Origin: Allobosea caraganae
GTDB lineage: Bacteria > Pseudomonadota > Alphaproteobacteria > Rhizobiales > Beijerinckiaceae
Assembly (NCBI RefSeq): GCF_003351345.1
Contig: NZ_QQTO01000037.1
Location: 178,501-242,500 of the forward strand
Reading direction: 5' to 3'
Length of the DNA stretch: 64,000 nt
Shown in pieces: positions 1 through 8,649 of the stretch (position 1 is the stretch's first letter; each line of letters opens with the position of its first letter). The notes under the pieces were generated by a model. That model was not told the DNA's origin, made no database searches, and saw only the letters and a list, made by a program, of their open reading frames with translations. The position numbers and the translations under genes were made by a program.

Positions 1-14
1 TCGTCGAGTATCAT
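1..14 (-). CDS. 5' end of an unidentified gene, cut by the window edge
   Basis: An ATG on the minus strand at 12-14 opens a frame reading M-I-L-D before the window ends. An AAGGA ribosome-binding site lies about seven bases upstream, and the stop of the SMP-30 gene is only 25 bp away. It is therefore probably the next gene of the leftward operon that begins with tctC. Nothing can be said about its function. Confidence 0.4.
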
Positions 15-39
15 GGCTTCATCCTTCGTGTGTTGAGGC

Positions 40-960
40 CTAGCCGCCGACGAGCCGCAGGCCCGCCTCCGGCCAGGGCATTTCGATGAGCTGGCCGGTG
101 CCGGCGAGCGTAATGTAGGCGGTCTTCAGGTCGGGGCCGCCGAAGCAGATGTTGGTGGTGATCGGGTCGTTGGTCGGCACCTGCCTGAGCACCTCGCCCT
201 GCGGGCTGATCACCGTGATGCAGGCCGAGACCAGGGTCGCGACGCAGATGTTGCCGCCCGCCTCGACCGCCATGCTGTCGAAGCGCTGGTAGCCCGGCAG
301 GCCGCACAGCACGCGCCCGCCATGCGGCGAGGGGAACGGCGCGCGCTTGATCACGCCGGGCGCCTCGATCTCGAAGGCCCAGAGCCGGCCGGTCTCGGTC
401 TCCGAGGCGTAGAGGGTCGAGCCATCCGGCGAGAGGCCGATGCCGTTCGGCATGATCATCGGATAGGCGATCTCGACGATGCGCGAGCCGTCGGCGAGCC
501 CGTAGTAAAGCCCGCCATTCATCCGCATGCGCGGATACATCTTGCCGAAATCGGTGAAGTAGAAGCCGCCATGCGCGTCGAAGACGATGTCGTTGGGGCC
601 GACGAGCGGATGGTCGCCGCAGCGCGTGTAGAGCACGCGGTGCTCGCCGGTCTTGAGGTCGAGCCGCTCGATCCAGCCGCCGGCATAGCCCTCCGGCACG
701 CCGGGCTTGGTGCGGTTGAAGCCGGCCTGCTTCTGGAACAGGAAGCCGCCATTATTGGCGATGTAGAGCGCGCCGTCAGGGCCAAGGGCCATGCCGTTCG
801 GACCGCCATCGAGCTGGGCGACGATCTCCGTGCGGCCATCGGGATGCACCCGCGTCACCGTCTTCCGCTCGATCTCGACGAGGAGGACCGAGCCGTCCGG
901 ACAGGCGATCGGCCCTTCCGGAAAGAGCAGCCCCGAGGCGAGAACACGCTGGTCAGTCAT
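40..960 (-). CDS. SMP-30/gluconolactonase/LRE family protein
   Basis: The 306-residue protein has the six-bladed propeller signature of the SMP-30/gluconolactonase family, which are usually metal-dependent lactonases. The N-terminal F-P-E-G-P segment (about 13-17) carries the glutamate that normally binds the metal. P-N-G and S-P-D-G repeats recur through the chain (P-N-G-M near 54, P-N-G-I in the middle). There is no signal peptide, so it should be cytoplasmic. It is the last complete gene of the leftward operon with hydroxyacid oxidase, hydroxyacid dehydrogenase and an enolase-superfamily enzyme, so opening of a sugar-acid lactone is a reasonable but unproven role. The gap to the upstream gene is 5 bp. 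Confidence 0.85.
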   Translation of the reverse strand: MTDQRVLASGLLFPEGPIACPDGSVLLVEIERKTVTRVHPDGRTEIVAQLDGGPNGMALGPDGALYIANNGGFLFQKQAGFNRTKPGVPEGYAGGWIERLDLKTGEHRVLYTRCGDHPLVGPNDIVFDAHGGFYFTDFGKMYPRMRMNGGLYYGLADGSRIVEIAYPMIMPNGIGLSPDGSTLYASETETGRLWAFEIEAPGVIKRAPFPSPHGGRVLCGLPGYQRFDSMAVEAGGNICVATLVSACITVISPQGEVLRQVPTNDPITTNICFGGPDLKTAYITLAGTGQLIEMPWPEAGLRLVGG

Positions 961-965
961 CGATA

Positions 966-2114
966 CTATCCCTTCAAGGCTTCAACGGCGCGCCAGTCGA
1001 CTTCGAGCCCAAAGCCGGGCTGCTCCGAAAGATGGACACGTCCATCGCGATAGACCGCGCCACCATGGAAGATGCGGTGGTGGATCGGGTGCAGCGCATC
1101 GCGGCCGACCGACTCAGCTCCGAAGGCCTTGTCGCCCGCCGCCGAGACCAGATGGGCGTGGAGATGCGCGGCGGTATGCGGCGCGACCATCACGCCCTGC
1201 ATCTGCGCGTAGTCGGAGATGCGCAGCGCCTCGCTGAAGCCGGCATAGCGGGTGCAGTCGAACTGGACGTAGCGGACGGCGCCTGAATCGATGAAGTCGC
1301 GCACCGTGAAGCGGTGCCATTCGCGCTCGCCATGGGCCAGCGGAATCGGCGAGGCCGCCGCCAGCCGGACGAAATCGGCCGGCTGCAGGTACCAGTGCAG
1401 CGGCTCCTCCAGCCAGAAGATGTCATAGGGCGCGACCGCGTGGGCAAAGCGGATGCAGCCCTCGACGTCGTAGGGTGCGTTCAGGTCGAGCATCAGCAGC
1501 ACGTCGGGGCCGATCGTCTCGCGCACCGCCCGCACGCGCTTGACCTCGTCGGCGAGCGAGAGCGCGCCGGTCTTGAGCTTGACCGCGCGGAAGCCCCTGG
1601 AGACGTATTCGCCGAGCTCCTCGGCGCAGGCGAAGGGCGACTCGCTCTCGTTGTAGAAGCCGCCGACCGCATAGGTGAAGACGTCGGTGCGGGTGCCGCC
1701 GAGCAGGCGGAAGACCGGCAAGTTGGTCGCCTTGCCGCGGATGTCCCAGAGCGCGATGTCGATGCCGGCCATCGCCGCCATGAATTGCGGGCGCTGGCCG
1801 CGCGGCAGCGGCGGCGGCAGCCCGTCCCAGCCGCCGATGCCGCCAGGACGCGGCACCGTGATCGAGAACAGCTTCTGCCAGATCTCGTTCGGCGCCAGCG
1901 GGTCCATGCCCTTGATCACCGGCGCGAGCTTGGCGAGGAGGTCGCAGACCACGCTCTGCGGCCCGGTCGAGATCTCGCCGATGCCGACGAGGCCGGTATC
2001 CGTCCTGATCTCGACCAGGATGAGCTGCGCCTTGTCGAACGGCTCATGCGCCGTCCAGAGCAGCTTCTCGAACTCCATCGAGAGCGGATGGATGCGAAGC
2101 TCGGTGATCTTCAC
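966..2114 (-). CDS. Enolase-superfamily enzyme, mandelate racemase/muconate lactonizing type
   Basis: The 382-residue protein has the two-domain layout of mandelate racemase-like sugar acid dehydratases or racemases. Visible catalytic features are the V-K-L-K lysine motif (K179, K181), metal ligands D210 (M-L-D-L-N), E236 (W-L-E-E-P) and E263 (H-G-E-R), and a probable D286/H313 pair (V-Q-F-D; A-P-H-T-A). These support abstraction of a proton alpha to a carboxylate. The start is GTG at 2112-2114, overlapping the TGA of the preceding dehydrogenase by 4 bp, which implies translational coupling. Substrate is unknown; with a lactonase and two 2-hydroxyacid oxidoreductases next door, an aldonic or related hydroxy acid is the natural guess. 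Confidence 0.87.
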   Translation of the reverse strand: MKITELRIHPLSMEFEKLLWTAHEPFDKAQLILVEIRTDTGLVGIGEISTGPQSVVCDLLAKLAPVIKGMDPLAPNEIWQKLFSITVPRPGGIGGWDGLPPPLPRGQRPQFMAAMAGIDIALWDIRGKATNLPVFRLLGGTRTDVFTYAVGGFYNESESPFACAEELGEYVSRGFRAVKLKTGALSLADEVKRVRAVRETIGPDVLLMLDLNAPYDVEGCIRFAHAVAPYDIFWLEEPLHWYLQPADFVRLAAASPIPLAHGEREWHRFTVRDFIDSGAVRYVQFDCTRYAGFSEALRISDYAQMQGVMVAPHTAAHLHAHLVSAAGDKAFGAESVGRDALHPIHHRIFHGGAVYRDGRVHLSEQPGFGLEVDWRAVEALKG

Positions 2115-3139
2115 GGCTTGGCCGTCCTTTCAGGCAGGGGCTGGCGCGGCGCGTCGGGATCGACGATCAGGTCGGCGGCGCGGATGCGCTCGCCGCGCTG
2201 GAAGGCCAGCATGTTCTCGAAGGAATGGCCGGCCATGATCGCGATGTCGTCGACCAGGCTGCCGGCCGAATGCGGGGTCAGCACGGCGTTGTCGAGGGAG
2301 CGCAGTGCCGAGCCAGGCCGCAGCGGTTCTTCGGCGAAGACGTCGAGCCCCGCGGCCGAGAGCCGCCCGCTCCGGAGCGCCTCGACCAGATCGTCCTCGA
2401 CCACGAGCTCGCCGCGGGAAACGTTGATCAGCACCGCACCCGGCTTCATCTTGGCGATCGCCGCCTTGTCGATCATGCCCCTGGTGGCGGCCCCGCCCGG
2501 GCAATGCAGCGTGACGACGTCGCTCCCGGCATAGAGCTCGTCGAGCCCGGCATAGCGCGCGCCGAGCGCGGCCTCATCCGCCACCGGGCCGCCGCGCTTG
2601 TAGTACAGCACCTTGCAGCCGAAGCCGGAAAGCAGCCGCGCCACCGCCTTGCCGATATTGCCGAAGCCGATGATGCCGACCGTCTTGCCGTAGAGCCGCT
2701 GCGAGACCGGCCGGAGTTCCGAGGGTATCCAGCGGCCCTCGCGCAGCGCCCGGTCGGCCACCACGATCCGGCGCATCGCGGCCAGCATCAGCGTGACAGC
2801 GTGCTCGGCAATGGTGTTGGCATTGGCGCCGGCCGTAATCGCGACCGTGATGCCGTGGCGCGCGGCAGCGGCGACGTCGATCTTCTCGTAGCCCGTGCCC
2901 CATTTCTGGATGAAGCGGACATGCCTGGCCTTGGCCATCATCTCGTCGCTGACGGGCGCGACGACGAGCAGCATGTCGCTCTCGGTCAGCATCGCCTCGG
3001 TCATCTCCTCCGGCCGCTCGGCATAGGAGAGCTCGAAGCTTTCCGGCGCGATCCGGTCCATCACCGCCTGCGCGAACGGGTCGAAGACGAAGCCGAGGCA
3101 GGCGACGCGGAAGCGCTTGGCGGGAGCGTTGTCGTTCAT
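2111..3139 (-). CDS. D-isomer specific 2-hydroxyacid dehydrogenase
   Basis: This 342-residue NAD(P)-dependent oxidoreductase has the Rossmann motif G-F-G-N-I-G at 158-163. It also has the family's catalytic residues: R242 (S-R-G-E), E271 (A-E-E-P) and H290 (T-P-H-S-A-G). It would interconvert a 2-oxoacid and a D-2-hydroxyacid in the cytoplasm. The frame stays open far upstream, inside the oxidase gene, but the ATG at 3137-3139 overlaps the oxidase stop as ATGA and is the natural start. The pairing with an FMN-dependent oxidase for (probably) the L isomer is suggestive of interconversion of hydroxyacid enantiomers through the oxoacid. The exact substrate cannot be read from sequence. Confidence 0.87.
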   Translation of the reverse strand: MNDNAPAKRFRVACLGFVFDPFAQAVMDRIAPESFELSYAERPEEMTEAMLTESDMLLVVAPVSDEMMAKARHVRFIQKWGTGYEKIDVAAAARHGITVAITAGANANTIAEHAVTLMLAAMRRIVVADRALREGRWIPSELRPVSQRLYGKTVGIIGFGNIGKAVARLLSGFGCKVLYYKRGGPVADEAALGARYAGLDELYAGSDVVTLHCPGGAATRGMIDKAAIAKMKPGAVLINVSRGELVVEDDLVEALRSGRLSAAGLDVFAEEPLRPGSALRSLDNAVLTPHSAGSLVDDIAIMAGHSFENMLAFQRGERIRAADLIVDPDAPRQPLPERTAKP

Positions 3140-4302
3140 GGCTGGACCGGTGGATGCGCGAAGATGTCGTGGTTGAGCTCGGAGACGCGGCGGCAGCCGA
3201 CATAGCCCATGTTCTTCTCGAACTGGGTGGCGAGCAGGCTCAGCACCTTCTCCGCCCCCTCCTGGCCGCCGGCCGCGATGCCATAGAGCGTCGCGCGCCC
3301 GACCAGCACCGCCTTCGCGCCGAGCGCGACCGCCTTCATGATGTCGCTGCCATGGCGCACGCCACTGTCGAGCAGCACGGTGGCCTGGTCGCCGACCGCC
3401 TTCACCACCGCGGGCAGCATGTCGATCGTGGCGATGGATGAATCGAGCGCCCTGCCGCCATGATTGGAGACGACGACGCCATCGGCGCCCTGGTCGACGG
3501 CGCGGCGCGCATCGTCGGCGCTCAGGATGCCCTTCACCACCAGCGGCCCCGGCCAGGCCTTGCGGATGCGGCCGATGCCCTCCCAGGTCATCGACTGGCT
3601 GTTCGACGGCCCCTTGCTCTGGGCCGTGGTGATGCGGCGGCGATATTGCTCCGGGTAGTTCTCGTGGCGCGGCATGCCGCCATTCAGGACATAGCGCCCG
3701 ATCACGCCGGCGACCCAGCGCGGATGCAGCGCCATATCCATGACGAAGCGCGGGTTGAGCGAGATCGGGTCGGTGAAGCCGTTGCGGTCGTTGTATTCGC
3801 GGGTGCGGCCCAGCGCGGAATCGATGGTGACGAAGAGCGCCTCGAAGCCGAGATCCTTCGCCCGCTCGATCATCTGGAAGGAGAGGTCCTCCTCCTTCCA
3901 CATGTAGAACTGGAACCAGAGGCGCCCGCCCGCCTCCTTGGCGATGGTGTCGATCGAGGTGATCGAGTTCGCCGTCAGGGTGAAGGGCACGCCGGCGGCA
4001 GCCGCAGCCTTGGCCAGCGCCAGCTCGCCTTGGTACCAGCACAGGCCTGCGGCGCCGGTCGGCGCGATCGCGAGGGGCAAGGCGATGCGCTTGCCGAAGA
4101 GCTCCGTGCCCATGTCGCGCTCGCGCAGATCGACCAGGAACTTCGTGCGCAGCTTCAGCCGCTCGAAGGCGGCCATGTTCTCCGCCATCGCCAGCTCGCG
4201 CTCGGCGCCGCGGTCCATGAACTCGAAGATGCCCTTCGGGAGATGGCGGCGCGCGGCCTCCCGCATGTCGGCGAGATCGTAGCAGCGGCTCAAGCGTGTC
4301 AT
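3136..4302 (-). CDS. FMN-dependent alpha-hydroxy-acid oxidase/dehydrogenase
   Basis: The 388-residue protein belongs to the lactate/mandelate dehydrogenase and glycolate oxidase family (TIM barrel, FMN). The catalytic base is H281 in S-N-H-G-G-R, with R284 binding the substrate carboxylate. K257 (V-V-K-G) and the phosphate loop L-D-S-G-V-R-H-G-S are also present. The family oxidises L-2-hydroxyacids to 2-oxoacids, passing electrons to oxygen or the quinone pool. No long hydrophobic insertion is seen. It lies 34 bp downstream of tctA and overlaps the next gene by 4 bp, so the TctCBA transporter probably imports its substrate or a precursor. Confidence 0.9.
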   Translation of the reverse strand: MTRLSRCYDLADMREAARRHLPKGIFEFMDRGAERELAMAENMAAFERLKLRTKFLVDLRERDMGTELFGKRIALPLAIAPTGAAGLCWYQGELALAKAAAAAGVPFTLTANSITSIDTIAKEAGGRLWFQFYMWKEEDLSFQMIERAKDLGFEALFVTIDSALGRTREYNDRNGFTDPISLNPRFVMDMALHPRWVAGVIGRYVLNGGMPRHENYPEQYRRRITTAQSKGPSNSQSMTWEGIGRIRKAWPGPLVVKGILSADDARRAVDQGADGVVVSNHGGRALDSSIATIDMLPAVVKAVGDQATVLLDSGVRHGSDIMKAVALGAKAVLVGRATLYGIAAGGQEGAEKVLSLLATQFEKNMGYVGCRRVSELNHDIFAHPPVQP

Positions 4303-4336
4303 GCGGCAGGCCTCGTCATCGTCCCCCCGCGGCGGC

Positions 4337-5845
4337 TCAAGCCGCCGCCTCGTTGGCTTGGCTCATCGCGAGCTTATTCAGCTTGTGCTGCGAGCGCAGC
4401 GACCAGATGAACATCCCCGCCGAGAGCACCATGCAGATCCCGGAGATCGGATGCATTAAGATGTCGAGATAGGAGCCGTCCGAGAGCGTCAGCCCGGCCC
4501 GCAGGCTCTTCTCGGTGATCGGCCCGAGCACGAAGCCGATGACGAAGGCGCCGAGCGAGAAGCCCGCCTTCTCCATGGCGAAGCCGACCACCGCAAAGGC
4601 GAGCATGATGAAGACGTCGAAGACCCGGTTGTTGTCGGCGAAGGCGCCGATGACGCAGAACAGCAGGATGATCGGGAAGAGGTACCAGACCGGCACGGTC
4701 ATCAGCTTGATCAGGTAGCGGATGCCAGCCGTCATGATGACGAACAGCACGAAATGCGAGATCAGGCAGGCGGCGAAGATGACGTAGACGATCTCCGGAT
4801 GCTGGTTGAACAGCAGCGGCCCGGGCTGCAGGCCATGGATCACCAGCGCGGCGAGCAGGAAGACGTCGGTGACGCTGCCGGGGATGCCCATCGCGATCAG
4901 CGGCACCAGCGCGCCGCCGACCGTGGCGTTGTTGCCGCATTCCGACGCGACGATGCCGGCGGGATGGCCGGTGCCGAACTTCTCCGGCGTGCTGGAGCTG
5001 GTCTTGGCCACCGTGTAGGCGACGAGCGAGCCGACGGTCGCGCCGATGCCGGGCATGATGCCGACCCAGGTGCCGATGACGGAGGAGCGGATCAGGTTCC
5101 AGCCCTGCTCCTTCCACTCGCGCATGGTGATCCACATGCTGCCCATCGTGGTCTCGACCGTCTCGACCTTGCGCTCGACCTCGATCAGGTCGGACATCAC
5201 CTGCGCCACCGCGTAGGCGCCGATCAGCACGGCAAGCGTCGAGAAGCCGGCGTCGAGGTCGTGGATGCCGAAGGTCAGGCGCAGGTTGCCGGCGGAGGGG
5301 TCGGTGCCCGGCATCGAGACGAGGATGCCGAGCAGGCCGGAGATCAGCCCCTTGATGATCGAGCCCTGGCCGAGCGCGGCGATGAGGACGAGCGCCATCA
5401 TCACCAGCGCCAGCAGGTCGAACGGGCGCAGCCGCACCGCGATCTCGGAGAGCGGGTAGGTCAGGGCGACCAGCGCGACCCAGGAGACGAGACCGCCGAA
5501 GAGCGAGGCGCCGACCGCATAGCCAAGCGCCTTGCCGGGCTGGCCCTTGCGCGCCATCGGGTTGCCGTCGAACGTCGTGACGATCGAGGAGGGCTCGCCG
5601 GGGATGCGCAGCAGGATCGCGGTGACGAGGCCGCCGGCGATGGCGCCGACATACATCGAGACCATCAGGGTGAGCGCGTTGTTGACCGTCATGTAGAAGG
5701 TCAGCGGCAGCAGCAGCGCGATGCCCATGGCGCCGGTGACGCCGGGGATGGCGCCGAGCAGGACGCCGAGCGCGGTGCCGCCGACGAGGAACGGCAAGGT
5801 GCTCGGCGACATCACGGCGAGCGAGGCGTTGAGGAAACCTTCCAT
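4337..5845 (-). CDS. tctA: Tripartite tricarboxylate transporter, large membrane subunit TctA
   Basis: The 502-residue polytopic protein is the large permease of a TTT-family secondary transporter. It starts with the family's repeated glycine-rich motif (G-A-I-P-G-V-T-G-A-M-G near 31-41) and carries the second copy around M-P-G-I-G-A-T-V-G. About a dozen hydrophobic segments are visible. TctA works with a small membrane subunit and a periplasmic binding protein, both encoded immediately upstream in the order C-B-A. Length is normal for the family. A 24-bp gap separates it from tctB. The substrate is likely a carboxylate given the hydroxyacid enzymes downstream. Confidence 0.95.
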   Translation of the reverse strand: MEGFLNASLAVMSPSTLPFLVGGTALGVLLGAIPGVTGAMGIALLLPLTFYMTVNNALTLMVSMYVGAIAGGLVTAILLRIPGEPSSIVTTFDGNPMARKGQPGKALGYAVGASLFGGLVSWVALVALTYPLSEIAVRLRPFDLLALVMMALVLIAALGQGSIIKGLISGLLGILVSMPGTDPSAGNLRLTFGIHDLDAGFSTLAVLIGAYAVAQVMSDLIEVERKVETVETTMGSMWITMREWKEQGWNLIRSSVIGTWVGIMPGIGATVGSLVAYTVAKTSSSTPEKFGTGHPAGIVASECGNNATVGGALVPLIAMGIPGSVTDVFLLAALVIHGLQPGPLLFNQHPEIVYVIFAACLISHFVLFVIMTAGIRYLIKLMTVPVWYLFPIILLFCVIGAFADNNRVFDVFIMLAFAVVGFAMEKAGFSLGAFVIGFVLGPITEKSLRAGLTLSDGSYLDILMHPISGICMVLSAGMFIWSLRSQHKLNKLAMSQANEAAA

Positions 5846-5869
5846 GTCAGTGTCTTTCCAAGCCGCGCA

Positions 5870-6343
5870 TCAGGGCAGATCGACGCCGAAGAGCGCGCCG
5901 AACAGGTAGGTCAGGCCGAAGCCGACGGCTAAGGAGAGCGCCGCGGAAGGCAGGATCGACGCCTTGTCGAAGCGCTTGATCGACAGGCTGGAGGCGAACA
6001 GGAACAGCGAGCTCGAAATGCCGAACGGCACTTTCAGGTAGAGCAGGATCACGCAGGCGATCAGGTAGGCGGAGACGATCACGGCGAGCCAGGGCCGCCG
6101 CTCGAAATCCTCCTCCTCCGGCATGCCCGGCGTCATGAGCTTGGGGATCGGCGTGCCGTAGAAGGTCTGGTACAGCGCCACCAGGCTGAGCACGATGATC
6201 GCGACGGCGACGATGCGCGGCATGGTGCCCGACCCGAGCGGATCGTAGGTGCCGGCCTTCAGCTTGAGGGAATCCCAGTAGACCAGCGCCGCGGCGATGA
6301 TGATCGCGACGATGACGCTGCTGTCCTTGAGCGCTTTGCTCAT
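5870..6343 (-). CDS. tctB: Tripartite tricarboxylate transporter, small membrane subunit TctB
   Basis: This 157-residue protein has four hydrophobic stretches and the layout of the DUF1468/TctB family. The N-terminal helix is followed by the conserved G-S-G-T-M-P-R segment before the second helix. It sits between tctC and tctA, which is the standard order. The ATG at 6341-6343 was chosen because the chain then begins directly with the first helix. TctB is needed for function, but its exact role is not settled. Confidence 0.92.
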   Translation of the reverse strand: MSKALKDSSVIVAIIIAAALVYWDSLKLKAGTYDPLGSGTMPRIVAVAIIVLSLVALYQTFYGTPIPKLMTPGMPEEEDFERRPWLAVIVSAYLIACVILLYLKVPFGISSSLFLFASSLSIKRFDKASILPSAALSLAVGFGLTYLFGALFGVDLP

Positions 6344-6425
6344 CGGAATCTTCCATTGGTTCGGGCTTGGAACGGCAGGGTTTGGAACGGCAGGGCTCGA
6401 TCACCCTGCCGCGCGGGGGCGATGA

Positions 6426-7388
6426 TCAGTTCTTCATGCCCGCGGTCATCGGCCTCAGCCGCTCCAGCTCGGTGGCGAGCTTCTTCTTCAGGTCGTCCCC
6501 GGTCAGGACCTCCATGGTCATGCCGAGCTTCTCGCTGAATTCCTTCTGGACCTGCTGCGTCGCCAGCGCCTTCCTGAAGACCTCGGCCAGGACCGCGATC
6601 CGCTCCTTCGGCGTGCCCTTCGGCGCGTAGAGATTATGCTCGTTGCAGAACACCGCGTCGTAGCCGAGCTCGCGCGCCGTCGGCACGTCGGCGATGGCCG
6701 GGTCGCGCTTCTCGCCGAGCACGGCGAGCGGGCGCAAGCCGCCGCCGCGGAAAGCGACGATCTCGCCGACGCCGAAATTGCCGAGCGTGATGATGTTGCC
6801 CTTGATGCCGGCATAGCTCTCGGCCGCGCCGCCGAGCTGCACCTTCTTGAAGTCGGCGCCCGGGCTCGCCGTCTCCATCACGGCCACGGCCATGTGGTTG
6901 GCGCTGCCAATATTGCCGCCCCAGACGATCGAGCGCGGCTTGGCCACGACCGCGTCCATCAGCTCCTTGTAGGTCTTGTAGGGGCCGGTCTCGCTGACGC
7001 CGGCGACCATGCATTGCCGGTTGATCGAGATCACCGGCTCGAAATCCTTGTAGCCGAAATCGTTCAGCCCGGCGGCCTCCTGGATCAGCATCGCCGACTG
7101 GTGGATCAGGATGGTGTAGCCGTCCGGCGGGGCGTCCTTGACCTGGCGCGCGCCGATCGAGCCGCCGGCGCCGCCGACGTTCACGGCCGCGATCGGCTGC
7201 GGCAGCAGCTTGTTCTGCTCGATCGCGATCTGGAGGATGCGCGCCGAGGCGTCGGTGGCGCCGCCCGGATTGTAGGGGATGATCCAGCGGATCGGCTTGC
7301 TCGGATAGTCCTGCGCCGAAGCGGCGATCGGCGCGGCGCAGAAGCCGGCAAAGGCGAGCGCGCAGGCAAGTACCTTGGTGAGCGTCAT
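6426..7388 (-). CDS. tctC: Tripartite tricarboxylate transporter, periplasmic binding protein TctC
   Basis: The 320-residue exported protein belongs to the Bug/TctC family. The ATG at 7386-7388 follows a GGAGAGGGA ribosome-binding site and opens a clean signal peptide (cleavage likely after A-A-S-A-Q-D). Further upstream in-frame starts would bury that signal. Family hallmarks are Y-P-S-K-P-I-R-W-I-I-P-Y and P-G-G-A-T-D near the mature N terminus and a central G-A-R-Q-V-K-D-A-P-P-D-G-Y-T segment. It is the first gene of the leftward operon tctC-tctB-tctA-oxidase-dehydrogenase-racemase-lactonase. The 210-bp gap upstream, before the Crp-like gene, should hold the promoter. Confidence 0.93.
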   Translation of the reverse strand: MTLTKVLACALAFAGFCAAPIAASAQDYPSKPIRWIIPYNPGGATDASARILQIAIEQNKLLPQPIAAVNVGGAGGSIGARQVKDAPPDGYTILIHQSAMLIQEAAGLNDFGYKDFEPVISINRQCMVAGVSETGPYKTYKELMDAVVAKPRSIVWGGNIGSANHMAVAVMETASPGADFKKVQLGGAAESYAGIKGNIITLGNFGVGEIVAFRGGGLRPLAVLGEKRDPAIADVPTARELGYDAVFCNEHNLYAPKGTPKERIAVLAEVFRKALATQQVQKEFSEKLGMTMEVLTGDDLKKKLATELERLRPMTAGMKN

Positions 7389-7598
7389 GATGTTCCCTCT
7401 CCTCGGCCACGCCGCGCCACGGATGGGAAGGCATCCGCTACAGCCAGCGAGACCTGTTCTGTCCCTCCGCATCGGGACTCTGCGGTCCCTTGCTGCATGG
7501 CAGCGCTTGCGGCGTCAGAACTGGTAGGGGAAACACCCCGCGACTTCTGTCATGTATCCGACAAGTTTTCGCGAATTGGCGGGCCGGCCCGCCGCTGG

Positions 7599-8393
7599 TC
7601 AGATCTCTAGGACTGGCGCGCGCTCCACCCGGATCAGTTGCTCCAGTGGCGCGACATCGACGGGATCGGGAGCCTCCGCCGGCACGAAGAGCCGTCGCCC
7701 GACCCGCTTGATATGGCCGGACTCCTCCAGCGACACCAGCAGGGTCGTGACGCTCTGGCGGGAGGCCCCGACCATCTCGGCGATCTCCTGATGGGTGAAG
7801 TGCCCGTCGATCTCCCAGTCACCACCGCGCTCGATGCCATAGAGCGTGGCGAGATGGCGCACCGCCATGGCGATGCGCTGCTCCAGCGTCGGCTCGGCCA
7901 GGATGCGGATGACGCGCTTCAGCAGCTCGCCCTTGAACTCGGAGATCGCCAGCGCGCAGCGCAGGGCCCGCGGCGAACGCTCGATCAGCTCCAGATAGTC
8001 GGCGCGCCGCAGCCAGAACACGCGGCAATCGACCAGCGCCTGCGCCGACCATGAATGGCTGCCCGACCATGGCGTGCAGCCATGCGCGCCGACGAGCATG
8101 CCGTCGCGGTAATAGGACGTGGTCTGCGAATTGCCGTTGTCGTGGATGTAGTGGACCTTGATCGTCCCCGACTTGATGACGAACAGATTATCGGACGCGT
8201 CGCCCTGGTGATAAAGCAGCTGGTGCTTGGCCACGGCCCGCTCGATCGCGGACGCGAGCAGGAAGGCCCGGTCGGCGGGATCGAGCATGTCCAGCAGCCT
8301 CGGATAGCGCTGGTCCCTCGCGGCGAATGTCTTGTTACCCGAGGAGAGTGCCTTGCCCCCCGAGGGGAATGTCCTGGTCGTTTCGTCCCGCAT
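7599..8393 (-). CDS. Crp/Fnr-family transcriptional regulator
   Basis: The 264-residue protein has a cyclic-nucleotide-binding-like beta-roll (about 40-150, including Y-H-Q-G-D and F-V-I-K-S-G). A C-terminal winged helix carries recognition segment H-Q-E-I-A-E-M-V-G-A-S-R-Q-S-V-T (about 201-216). The Fnr-type N-terminal cysteine cluster is absent (cysteines only near 106, 123 and 146), so oxygen sensing through 4Fe-4S is unlikely. The effector is unknown. The start is uncertain: the ATG at 8391-8393 gives a normal-length protein, while an upstream ATG at 8466-8468 would add 25 residues. It is divergent from the RraA-type gene and upstream of tctC, so it may regulate either or both. Confidence 0.88.
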   Translation of the reverse strand: MRDETTRTFPSGGKALSSGNKTFAARDQRYPRLLDMLDPADRAFLLASAIERAVAKHQLLYHQGDASDNLFVIKSGTIKVHYIHDNGNSQTTSYYRDGMLVGAHGCTPWSGSHSWSAQALVDCRVFWLRRADYLELIERSPRALRCALAISEFKGELLKRVIRILAEPTLEQRIAMAVRHLATLYGIERGGDWEIDGHFTHQEIAEMVGASRQSVTTLLVSLEESGHIKRVGRRLFVPAEAPDPVDVAPLEQLIRVERAPVLEI

Positions 8394-8563
8394 CGCGATG
8401 TGACACCGTCTGATTATTGCGTTGGGCTCCGGCCTCGGCACGCGGCTCGGCGCGCCCGCGCCGCGCAATCTGAGACCCGCTCCGGCTAATATTCAAGCGC
8501 TGCCGGAGGCGTCGGGTCAATGCTTCCCGTCGATACTGAAAAGCTATCGAATGCCATCCATAC

Positions 8564-8578
8564 TTGTATTGGACACAA
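8564..8578. promoter_or_regulatory. Inverted repeat in the divergent crp-like/rraA-like promoter region
   Basis: The 256-bp gap between the two divergent genes contains TTGT-N7-ACAA at this position, about 70 bp upstream of the RraA-type start. The site continues into ATCGAT. Half-sites of four bases with a 15-bp total length fit a LysR-type or Crp-type box, but four matching bases can arise by chance. It is reported as a candidate operator only. Confidence 0.3.
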
Positions 8579-8649
8579 TCGATAAACGACAGCTCAATCC
8601 GCGGCGAACGCGACGGCAGGAAAGCCGCGCGCACCCCAAGGAGACTTCC

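Noticed and set aside
7578..7593. Perfect palindrome GGCGGGCCGGCCCGCC downstream of the Crp-like gene
   Set aside because: It has no loop and no thymidine tract; in GC-rich DNA such a short palindrome is not good evidence for a terminator or operator.
7599..8393. Fnr-type oxygen sensor
   Set aside because: The N-terminal cysteine cluster needed for a 4Fe-4S centre is missing; only scattered cysteines remain.
8422..8649. N-terminal extension of the RraA-type gene
   Set aside because: The AAGGAG site just before 8650 and the match of the protein start to the family argue against the longer start; the extension is operator and leader DNA.
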